From Nocardia sp. NBC_00416 (GTDB lineage Bacteria > Actinomycetota > Actinomycetes > Mycobacteriales > Mycobacteriaceae): 64,000 nt of DNA. The position numbers were made by a program, and so were the translations under genes. Below are positions 51,732 through 59,057 of the stretch, piece after piece (position 1 is the stretch's first letter; each line of letters starts with the position of its first letter). The stretch spans positions 4,404,501 to 4,468,500 of the forward strand of contig NZ_CP107932.1 of the NCBI RefSeq assembly GCF_036032445.1, written 5' to 3'. Under the pieces are notes generated by a model. That model was not told where the DNA came from, did not search any database, and saw only the letters and a list, made by a program, of their open reading frames with translations.

Positions 51732-52050
51732 ATTTCCCCTCATCAAGGTTTTCAGCGACACCCGACAACGCAGCGAACGAGGTCGGGGCGGCCCGAGAAC
51801 AGGCTCCATAGAGCTTGGGCGACCGCTGTAGCCACCAGATGAACCCGGAACCACACAGCCGGTGAACACTCGAATACCGTGCCGCCGACGCGGTGTGTCG
51901 ACCGGATGATTGTCAGGTGGCCGGAAAGTGACGGGTGCTGGGGAAATGCGACCCGGCAGCCGGTTGTGCCGAGTTCCGGGAACAAGAAATGCCGGCCCGC
52001 CGCAGCTGCGGCGGGCCGGCGTTCGTGCCAATATGACGGTTTGACCGATA
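51732..52050. other. 319-bp gap between the two porin pairs
   Basis: It holds the strong terminator of the upstream pair (51991-52020) and, after it, presumably the promoter of the downstream pair. No gene is seen. The end next to the B-type start resembles the sequence before the other B-type gene. Confidence 0.6.
51981..52020 (-). terminator. Rho-independent terminator after the second porin pair
   Basis: A perfect 30-base palindrome (51991-52020; GCCGGCCCGCCGCAG and its complement) is followed on the minus strand by ATTTCTTGTT. It lies 30 bp after the A-type porin gene at 52051-52725. Confidence 0.9.
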
Positions 52051-52725
52051 TCAGCCGAGGCTGAAGGGCTTACCCCACAGTGTCACGTAGCTGATCACGT
52101 TCTCCGTCTCGACCTCGACGCTGACGAAGGACCGGGCCTGCGCGTAGCCGCCGCAACCGTTCAGGCCGATGGTCTGATCCGACCAGGTCACCGAACCGCT
52201 GTTACCTTCGAAACCGTTGTTGGTCGCGTGGTCTTCGCTGCCGTAGTCGTCGGGACCTTCGATATCGAGGACGTAGAACGATTTCGCCTGGCCGGGACCG
52301 ACGGTGAGGTTGCCGCCGCCTTCACCGCTGGGGGTGACCGTGACGGTATCGCCGGAAACGGCCGCGTCGGCGCTGGCGCCGCCCTCGACGCCGCCGCCGT
52401 CGATGTTCACCTGGCAGCCCACGACGTAACCGGGGTAGATCCGGCCACCCACGTTTTCACCGCCGGCGATCTCGACCTGCGCACTGGCCGAGGTCCAGGC
52501 ATTGCGGTGTACCGGGGTGGCGCCCATGGACGGGTTGATGGTGGCCGATTCGCCGACCAGGCGCACGGTCACCACGGTGCCGTCGGACAGCGTCTTGACG
52601 AGTTCGCCGCCGGGCAGCGGGATGAAGGTGTCGGCACTGGCCGCGCCGGTCGAGAACAGACCCAGAGCGATGGTTGTGGCGGCGCCGACGCCAGCCAGGC
52701 GCGCCAGATTCTTGCGGTTGATCAT
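52051..52725 (-). CDS. MspA-family porin, A-type subunit, copy 2
   Basis: A 224-residue A-type porin, the close paralogue of 50304-50978. Both start with (F/I)NRKNLARLAGVGAA and share 'NPSMGATPVHRNAW', 'EGGGNLT' and 'VTLWG-PFSLG'. Both have two cysteines at the same places. Coordinates differ from copy 1 by exactly 1747 bp at both ends. Follows the B-type gene of the same pair after 78 bp. Confidence 0.9.
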   Translation of the reverse strand: MINRKNLARLAGVGAATTIALGLFSTGAASADTFIPLPGGELVKTLSDGTVVTVRLVGESATINPSMGATPVHRNAWTSASAQVEIAGGENVGGRIYPGYVVGCQVNIDGGGVEGGASADAAVSGDTVTVTPSGEGGGNLTVGPGQAKSFYVLDIEGPDDYGSEDHATNNGFEGNSGSVTWSDQTIGLNGCGGYAQARSFVSVEVETENVISYVTLWGKPFSLG

Positions 52726-52803
52726 GAGAAACCCTTCGAGGGAAAACCTCGCGGACTACGCGAGTGACGTTCGATTCGATACGACGGGGACGGACCCGGC
52801 AGC

Positions 52804-53478
52804 TCAGCCGATGCTGAACGGCTGGCCGTACAGGGTGGTCTTCGAGTAGTGGTTGCCGACGATCTCGACAACCGTGTACGACCGCGCCTGCGCGTAACCC
52901 GCGCATCCCTGGATCTCGATCTCGGCATCCTGGTACTCCACCGAGTACCGGCCGGGCTTCGGGATGTCCTTGTAATCGATCTGCACGAACTTGACCTCGC
53001 CCGGGCCCAGCTCGACACCGATGGAGCCGCCGACCCCACCGCCGTCGACCGACAGGCCCATGGAGGCGCCCAGGCCGATCGCGTCCTCACCGATGCTCAC
53101 CTGACAGCCGACGATATAGCCGGTGTTGAGCTGCGAGGCGCCGTGGGTCGACGAGTTGTTGGTGCCGTCCGCGCCGGTCGGACCGTTGTTCGGACCCGGC
53201 TCGCCCGCGGGCGTGACAGAGACGTCGGCGATCGCGTTTCCGGATACCCAGACCACCCGGCCTGCACCGTTGGCCGCCATGGAGGGCGAAACGACAGCAT
53301 GTTCACCGTTGCGGGTGACGGTCACGCCCGGTCCGGCCTTCTGGCCGTCCGGCAGTGCGACGAAAGCATCGGCGTCGGCGGCGCCCACGGACAGCAGGCC
53401 GACGGCGACAGCAGCTGCAGCACCCACCCCCGCGATCCTGGCACCATTACGAACACCGACGGTGCGGTTCTCGCTCAT
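52804..53478 (-). CDS. MspA-family porin, B-type subunit, copy 2
   Basis: A 224-residue B-type porin, paralogue of 51057-51731 and again displaced by 1747 bp. Shared features are 'MAANGAGR.VWVSGN', 'NNGPTG.DGTNNSSTHGASQ' and 'YSKTTLYGQPFSIG'. The signal peptide ends 'LSVGAADA-DAF'. It is the first gene of the porin cluster; the upstream region carries a perfect CRP-type site. Start ATG 53478 with AGGGG about five bases before. Confidence 0.9.
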   Translation of the reverse strand: MSENRTVGVRNGARIAGVGAAAAVAVGLLSVGAADADAFVALPDGQKAGPGVTVTRNGEHAVVSPSMAANGAGRVVWVSGNAIADVSVTPAGEPGPNNGPTGADGTNNSSTHGASQLNTGYIVGCQVSIGEDAIGLGASMGLSVDGGGVGGSIGVELGPGEVKFVQIDYKDIPKPGRYSVEYQDAEIEIQGCAGYAQARSYTVVEIVGNHYSKTTLYGQPFSIG

Positions 53479-54021
53479 ATTTCCCCTCATCATCTACGGA
53501 CGAACAGCGGCCTTCGAGACTCGGACACATGACTCTCCGGCTCCGACCAGTGTTTCGCTCGTTTGTTACCTACAGGTGACCCGCTGTTATTTCGATGCAA
53601 CACCGCAAAACGGACATTGCACACGAAAACGACCGGCGGGAACCACAATCCGAGGCCCGCCGGACCGCCTTTGCGGCGGTCGGCGTAAACGAGATTAAAC
53701 GGTCGGTAACAGGTTGGACAAAGGTTGCTTTCGCTATACGTTAATGTGATCCAAGTCACACAAGACTCGCCGCTGATGTGCACGTGCAGGCAAACCGCAG
53801 GCCCGGACCGCTCGATACGCGCACCCGCTGCGAGAATTCACCGCAATGAAAGCGTCAAGAGAATCGACAACGTAAGAAATGCACACCCCGCGTGGGTGAC
53901 ATTGTAAATCGCGCTCATTCGAATACCGGGCAATTCCAGAAAATCCCCCGACCCGGTACCCCGGGGATAGCGTCTCAACGCACCGCTCAGACGGAAAGCG
54001 TTGAGCGCCAACGCAATCGGA
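53479..54021. other. 543-bp regulatory region upstream of the porin cluster
   Basis: It is AT-richer than its neighbours and has no supported gene. A perfect CRP-type site lies at 53745-53760. A hairpin GACCGCC-TTTGC-GGCGGTC is at 53663-53681. The left part should hold the porin promoter, and the long distance from CRP site to start codon (267 bp) leaves room for a long leader. Confidence 0.55.
53745..53760. promoter_or_regulatory. Perfect CRP/GlxR-type binding site
   Basis: TGTGA-TCCAAG-TCACA matches the actinobacterial CRP consensus at all ten conserved positions. It is the only such site near the porin cluster and lies 267 bp upstream of its first gene. cAMP-dependent control of porin expression is inferred. 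Confidence 0.65.
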
Positions 54022-54219
54022 TCAGTCGTCGCCACCGTGGTGCGGCGGCACCTGCGAACGCAGCCACTCGTCGCCGACGGAGTCCGATGATCCCCCCTCA
54101 TCCCACTCGTCCCGGGTCGTGGCGGGCAGGACCTCTCCGAAAACCCGGTCCACACGCGCGAGGTCCCCCGCCCGGCGCCGTGGCCGGCGGGGGACCTCGG
54201 GGGTCTCGCCCTCACTCAT
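54022..54219 (-). CDS. Small conserved actinobacterial protein next to mog
   Basis: A 65-residue, charged, probably unfolded protein with 'VDRVFGEVLPATTRDEWDEG' and a C-terminal 'WLRSQVPPHHG'. Short proteins of this form sit beside the mog/moaB gene in many actinobacteria, which is the reason for accepting it as a gene. It lies 16 bp downstream of mog on the same strand. Function unknown. Confidence 0.75.
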   Translation of the reverse strand: MSEGETPEVPRRPRRRAGDLARVDRVFGEVLPATTRDEWDEGGSSDSVGDEWLRSQVPPHHGGDD

Positions 54220-54235
54220 ACCGCTCGGCCCCGAC

Positions 54236-54793
54236 TCACTCCAGCAGCCCCGACAGCTCGCCGATCACCCGGCTCGCGAGCGGGCCCAATGTCGCCATAC
54301 CGTCGCGAATGGCGGCCCGGGTACCCGGCAGGTTCACCACCAGGGTGCTGCCCGATATACCGGCCAGCCCGCGCGAAAGTCCGGCGTCCAGCGAACCGGC
54401 CACCCGGCCCGACGCGCGCAACGCTTCACTGATCCCGGGCAGATCGCGATCGAGCACCTCGGAGGTGGCCTCGGGCGTGACGTCACGGGGTGACATACCC
54501 GTTCCACCGACCGAGATCACCAGATCCACGCCACCGATCACCGCGGTGTTCAACGCGTTCCTGATCGCCACCTCATCGGCTTCGACCGATACCGACGCGT
54601 CGACCAGGAACCCTGCCTCGGTGAGCAGTTCGGTGACCAGCGGACCCAGCGAATCCTCACCACCGTGAGCTGTTCGATCGTCGACCACCACGACCAGTGC
54701 GCGGCCCGCTACAGGAGCATCGATTTCCATACCGCTCACCGTAGCGCCGACCTCGATCGCCGTGCCCCCGCCCCCGGTCACCAACTGCATCAT
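54236..54793 (-). CDS. MogA/MoaB family molybdenum cofactor protein
   Basis: A 185-residue protein. The MPT-binding fold shows as 'RTAHGGEDSLGPLVTELLTE' and 'DLVISVGGTGMSPRDVTPEA' (GGTG loop), with 'LVVNLPGTRAAIRDGM' at the end. The last corresponds to adenylyl transfer or MPT binding in MogA/MoaB. The gene overlaps pepD by four bases, the same arrangement as pepD-moaB2 in M. tuberculosis. Why it is coupled to an envelope protease is not known. Confidence 0.9.
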   Translation of the reverse strand: MMQLVTGGGGTAIEVGATVSGMEIDAPVAGRALVVVVDDRTAHGGEDSLGPLVTELLTEAGFLVDASVSVEADEVAIRNALNTAVIGGVDLVISVGGTGMSPRDVTPEATSEVLDRDLPGISEALRASGRVAGSLDAGLSRGLAGISGSTLVVNLPGTRAAIRDGMATLGPLASRVIGELSGLLE

Positions 54794-56202
54794 CGGCCTC
54801 CCTCCACCGCGGCGGCCGCGAGGGTGACCTCGGCCGTCCGCGGATCACCGCCCTTGTCGTCGGTATAGGTCACGGTCACCTTGTCCCCCGGCTGTTTCGA
54901 CCGCACCGCGGCCACCAGCGCGTCGCCGGAATCGATGGCGCGGTCATCGAACCGGGTCACGATCGAACCCGGCGGAATACCCGCCGCGGCCGCGGGACCG
55001 TTCGCGGTGACGTCGAGAACGCGCGCGCCGTGCACGGATTCGTCCCGCTGCACCGTTATCCCGATCTGCGCGTACGTGGCATGACCGCTCTTGATCAACT
55101 CGTCCGCGACCCGCCGCGCCTGATCGACCGGGATCGCGAAACCGAGCCCGATGGATCCGCTCTGCTGACCGCCCGCCCCCGACGATCCCAGGCTCGCGAT
55201 CGCCGTATTGATCCCGATCAACCGGCCCTGCCCGTCGACCAGCGCACCACCGGAATTACCGGGGTTGATCGCGGCGTCGGTCTGGATGGCGTCGATCACC
55301 GGATTCGGGACTGTGGGATCGCTGCTGCCCTCTCCGGTCGTGGACACCGGACGGTTCATCGCCGAAACGATTCCCGTGGTCACCGTCCCCGCCAACCCCA
55401 GCGGCGAACCGATCGCCACCACCGGCTGACCGACCTGCAAACCCGCGGAACTCCCCAGATCGATCGGCTTCAGATCCGACTTCCCGCGCACCCGGATCAC
55501 CGCCAGATCCGATACCGGATCGGCGCCCACCAGCGTCGCCGTCGCGGTACTGCCGTCGGAGAAGGTCACCGACATATCGCCGTTGGCGCCGCCGCCGGCC
55601 GCGACATGGTTGTTGGTGAGGATCAGACCGTCCGAGGACAGCACCACCCCGGACCCTTCTCCCTGCCCCCGATTACTGGCGACCTCGATCATCACCACCG
55701 ACGGCAGCACCTGTTGTGCCACCGCCTGCACCGACCCGGCCGGCGCATTCGCCGCGTCCCGGACGGCCGGCGCCGGCGCGTCCAGCGCATTGGTCACGGC
55801 CGGCCCGTCTCCGGAATCACTGACCAGTGCTCCCACCGCACCACCGATACCGCCGCTCACCAGTGCGAGCGCGATACCACCGGCCACCAGGCCGGTACGC
55901 AGCGAACTCTTTCGCGGGGCCGGGGGCGGGACCGCCGCATAGAACTGCCCCGGGTCTGCGGGCGGCGGACCGCCGAACGACCCGCCCGCCGCCGGATACA
56001 CGGCGGTATCAGCCGGTGGTCCGACCGGAAACTGCGGCCCGCCCGGAAACTGCGGCCCACCGCCCACCGGCGGCTGACCGGGCGAAACGGCGGGACCGGC
56101 CGCCGTTCCGGACCCTGGCGCCGCCGCTTCCGGAGGCGGGGTCGAGGGCGGCACCGGTCCTGATTCCGGCCGGCCCGGCCGGTTGGTGAAATCCTCGGTC
56201 AT
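54790..56202 (-). CDS. pepD: HtrA-family serine protease PepD
   Basis: A 470-residue membrane-anchored protease. The order is a long Pro/Gly-rich cytoplasmic N-terminus (1-95), one membrane segment (about 103-128), a trypsin-like domain (about 155-365) and a PDZ domain (about 370-460). The triad is visible as 'LILTNNHVAAG' (His), 'DPVSDLAVIRV' (Asp) and 'AINPGNSGGALVDG' (Ser). It degrades or refolds damaged envelope proteins and belongs to the MprAB regulon in mycobacteria. MprA-like boxes precede it. Confidence 0.95.
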   Translation of the reverse strand: MTEDFTNRPGRPESGPVPPSTPPPEAAAPGSGTAAGPAVSPGQPPVGGGPQFPGGPQFPVGPPADTAVYPAAGGSFGGPPPADPGQFYAAVPPPAPRKSSLRTGLVAGGIALALVSGGIGGAVGALVSDSGDGPAVTNALDAPAPAVRDAANAPAGSVQAVAQQVLPSVVMIEVASNRGQGEGSGVVLSSDGLILTNNHVAAGGGANGDMSVTFSDGSTATATLVGADPVSDLAVIRVRGKSDLKPIDLGSSAGLQVGQPVVAIGSPLGLAGTVTTGIVSAMNRPVSTTGEGSSDPTVPNPVIDAIQTDAAINPGNSGGALVDGQGRLIGINTAIASLGSSGAGGQQSGSIGLGFAIPVDQARRVADELIKSGHATYAQIGITVQRDESVHGARVLDVTANGPAAAAGIPPGSIVTRFDDRAIDSGDALVAAVRSKQPGDKVTVTYTDDKGGDPRTAEVTLAAAAVEGGR

Positions 56203-56248
56203 AGTTTCTCTTTCTGCTCATATCCGCTGTCCAGGGTGCCGACCACTA

Positions 56249-56265
56249 CTGAGAACGAACTGAGA
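56249..56265 (-). promoter_or_regulatory. MprA-box-like direct repeat upstream of pepD
   Basis: CTGAGA-N5-CTGAGA (TCTCAG twice when read on the minus strand, 11 bp apart) lies 47 bp upstream of the pepD start. The same arrangement with the same 11-bp spacing lies upstream of mprA. Confidence 0.65.
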
Positions 56266-56418
56266 GCCGCATTAATTTGCGCACTGCGCGCGGGTCGAGG
56301 TGGATCCGGTTCGCCGCGGCGCCGAGTGCGCCGGCCGACGATGGCCGAAGTTCGGCTTGCGCCTTCGCCGGGCGGCTGACCCACCGTCCTGCACGAACAG
56401 GCTCGCCCCGGACAATAA

Positions 56419-57939
56419 TTATGCGCTTTCCGCGCTTTCCGGACGGTATTCTTCCGGCGGCGGGTTTTCTCCGGGCAACACGATCCGGATACGCACGCCG
56501 CCGCGATCGGAAGAGTCGATCGCAATCGTGCCGCCATGTTTGGTGACGACCTGTTTCACAATTGCCAGGCCCAAACCGGAACCGGGCATCGAACGTGACG
56601 CGGTGGTTCGATAGAAACGTTCGAATACCAACTCGCGTTCGGCGGGCGGAATACCGGGGCCCGCGTCGTCGACCGATATTTCCAGTAGCCCTCGCCCGGT
56701 CTCGGCCATCACGACCCGCACCTGTTCTCCGGCCGGATTCCATTTCGCGGCATTGTCGAGCACATTGAGAATTGCGCGTTCCAATGCCGACTCGTGCCCG
56801 TACACGAACCAGGGCCGCAATTCGGCGTGGAACCCGACAGCGCCCCGGCGGCGCACCCGTTCCAGTGCCCGCTCGGTGACCTCGCCGAGATCCACACGCT
56901 CGTAGACCGTTTCCGGGGCATCCTCGCGGGCCAGGTCCACCAGGTCACCGACCAGGTTGGACAACTCCTCGACCTGGGCCACCACATCGGAGCGCAGTTC
57001 GGCCATATCCTCCTCGGGGATGGCCGGAGCGTCGGGTCGGCTCGACGCGATGAGCAACTCCGTATTGGTACGCAAGGAGGTCAACGGCGTCCGCAGCTCA
57101 TGCCCCGCGTCGGCTACCAGTCGTCGCTGCCGGTCCCGCGATTCGGCCAGCGCCCGCAGCATCGTGTTGAAGCTCTCGGTGAGCCGCGCGAGTTCGTCGT
57201 CGCCGGTCACCGGGATCGGGGTCAGATCATCGGTGCGCGCGATCCGCTCGGTGGCCGCGGTCAGCCGGGCGATGGGACGCAGGCCGGTGCGGCCTACCGT
57301 CGTACCGGCGCCGGCGGCGAGCACGACTCCGCAAGCGCCGACCGCGAACAGCAACCAGGCCAGCCGGTCCAGCACTTCCCGGGTCGGTTCCAATCGCTGC
57401 GAGATGATCAGGGTGACGCCGGAATCCATCCGCTCGGCCAGTACCCGCTGGCTGTTGTATGTGCGCAACGAAGAATCCCGTTTGCCCTGCGCCACCGCGA
57501 TCTCTTCGGTGCCGATGGGCGGGGTGGTCGGCTGCGGCGGGATGTAGACGGGCAGGCTCGGTCGCTGCGCCGTATCCGAATCCGCCGGGGGCGGGTAGAT
57601 CAGCGCGACGCCGATATCGTTGGAGAACAGCGTCGCGACACCCAGCGATTGGAACGCCATGCTGTCGATATCGCCACTGATCATGGTGGCGGCGCGAGCC
57701 CGCAACTGGGCGTCCACCTGACCGTAGAGGGCACGGGCGACCATCGCATAGGCGGCGATGGAGGTGATCGCCACGAAGATCGCCACCAGGGACGCGGCAA
57801 GTAGGGTCACCCGCCACCGTAGGGAGACGGTGCGGGTCAGCGGGGTCGGCGGGCGCATGGGTGCGGGTTCATCCGGCCAGGGCAGGCCGAGCGGCGCGAC
57901 CGCATGCTTCTTGGCCGCCGAGCGAGAAGCGCGTGCCAT
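56419..57939 (-). CDS. mprB: Sensor histidine kinase MprB
   Basis: A 506-residue envelope-stress sensor kinase. Two membrane segments (about 44-65 and 190-212) flank an extracellular loop. A HAMP region (about 213-268) precedes the H box 'VADAGHELRTPLTSLRTNTE'. The ATPase domain has N box 'ILNVLDNAAKWNPAG', G1 'VDDAGPGIPPAE' and G2 'GSGLGLAIVKQV'. It lies five bases after mprA. An upstream stretch of ~27 residues before 'MRPPTPL' may not be translated (alternative ATG 57858). Confidence 0.93.
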   Translation of the reverse strand: MARASRSAAKKHAVAPLGLPWPDEPAPMRPPTPLTRTVSLRWRVTLLAASLVAIFVAITSIAAYAMVARALYGQVDAQLRARAATMISGDIDSMAFQSLGVATLFSNDIGVALIYPPPADSDTAQRPSLPVYIPPQPTTPPIGTEEIAVAQGKRDSSLRTYNSQRVLAERMDSGVTLIISQRLEPTREVLDRLAWLLFAVGACGVVLAAGAGTTVGRTGLRPIARLTAATERIARTDDLTPIPVTGDDELARLTESFNTMLRALAESRDRQRRLVADAGHELRTPLTSLRTNTELLIASSRPDAPAIPEEDMAELRSDVVAQVEELSNLVGDLVDLAREDAPETVYERVDLGEVTERALERVRRRGAVGFHAELRPWFVYGHESALERAILNVLDNAAKWNPAGEQVRVVMAETGRGLLEISVDDAGPGIPPAERELVFERFYRTTASRSMPGSGLGLAIVKQVVTKHGGTIAIDSSDRGGVRIRIVLPGENPPPEEYRPESAESA

Positions 57940-57944
57940 CGCGT

Positions 57945-58631
57945 TTACGGGGGCGTTTCGCGCAGCACGTAACCGACTCCGCGCACGGTGTGGATGAGCC
58001 GGGGCTCACCGTCGGCCTCGGTTTTCCGGCGTAGATAGCCGATATAGACCTCCAGTGCGTTACCGGAGGTGGGGAAGTCGTACCCCCACACCTCCTCCAG
58101 GATCCGGCCGCGGGTCAGTACCCGGCGCGGATTGGCCATCAACATTTCGAGCAGCGAGAACTCGGTGCGGGTCAGCGAGATGGATCGGGCCCCCCGCGAT
58201 ACTTCGCGGGTCACCGGATCCAGCGAGAGATCCGCGAACAGCATCGCCTCGGAGATCTCCCCGGTATCCGGGACGCGCCGCCGCAGCAGGGCCCGCAACC
58301 GGGCCAGCAATTCCTCCAGCGCGAAGGGTTTGGGCAGGTAGTCGTCCGCACCCGCATCCAAGCCGGCCACTCGTTCGGAGACCGAATCGCGCGCGGTCAG
58401 GACCAGGATCGGCAGATCGTCACCGGTGCTGCGCAACCGGCGGCACACTTCCAGTCCGTCGAGCCTGGGCATCATGACATCGAGGACCAGCGCGTCGGGC
58501 CGGTCGGCGTTCGCCTTCTCCAATGCGTCGATGCCGTCCACTGCCAGATCGACCGTGTAGCCGTTGAAGGTCAGCGAGCGGCGCAGCGACTCCCGCACGG
58601 CACGATCGTCGTCGACCACCAGAATGCGCAT
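57945..58631 (-). CDS. mprA: Response regulator MprA
   Basis: A 228-residue OmpR/PhoB-type regulator. The receiver has 'ILVVDDDRAVRE' and the phospho-acceptor Asp in 'ALVLDVMMPRLDG', and Lys in 'YLPKPFALEELLARL'. The DNA-binding winged helix has 'TRTEFSLLEMLMANPRRVLT' and 'VYIGYLRRKTE'. It starts the mprA-mprB unit and is preceded by a direct-repeat box, suggesting autoregulation. Confidence 0.95.
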   Translation of the reverse strand: MRILVVDDDRAVRESLRRSLTFNGYTVDLAVDGIDALEKANADRPDALVLDVMMPRLDGLEVCRRLRSTGDDLPILVLTARDSVSERVAGLDAGADDYLPKPFALEELLARLRALLRRRVPDTGEISEAMLFADLSLDPVTREVSRGARSISLTRTEFSLLEMLMANPRRVLTRGRILEEVWGYDFPTSGNALEVYIGYLRRKTEADGEPRLIHTVRGVGYVLRETPP

Positions 58632-59057
58632 GCCACCAGTTTGACGGCAACGACTGAGAGGCTACTGAGAGGGCTCGCCGGGCCGTGCGTACCGTGACCA
58701 CCGGATTCGCGCCGCTACTTTCCCGGGTCCGATCGCCGCGGCGGGAAATATCGTCCCGACTTCCCACTCACGGGAAGCCAGGCGCGCGCGGCGGCACCGG
58801 CCGGACGTCCGACCGCGCGGGCCGGGACGATCCCGACCAGCGGATTCATCCGATAACCGGACGTATGATTACCAACCTGTGATATGCCACGAAACCTGTT
58901 CCCCATCCGCTTTATTCGCGGTATAACCGGCTGAACGCCCCGATTGCCGACCGACTGCATGCACGGTATGTTCCGATCGGTAAAAACTAGACCTCCGGTT
59001 GGTTCGGTGTGGAGTGAATCATAACTGAAACGGCCACGCACCAAAAAGAGGTCGATC
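58632..59057. other. Intergenic region between divergent mprA and the conservon
   Basis: No gene is visible in these 426 bp. The mprA side has the MprA-like box. The right part (58860-59040) is AT-rich with several short AT tracts and probably contains the conservon promoter; I cannot place it with confidence. Confidence 0.5.
58654..58670 (-). promoter_or_regulatory. MprA-box-like direct repeat upstream of mprA
   Basis: CTGAGA-N5-CTGAGA, 23 bp before the mprA start codon. Identical spacing to the box before pepD, so one regulator probably binds both. Confidence 0.65.

Noticed and set aside
53725..53907. A 60-codon open frame upstream of the porins
   Set aside because: It overlaps the CRP site, lacks a ribosome-binding site and resembles no known protein.
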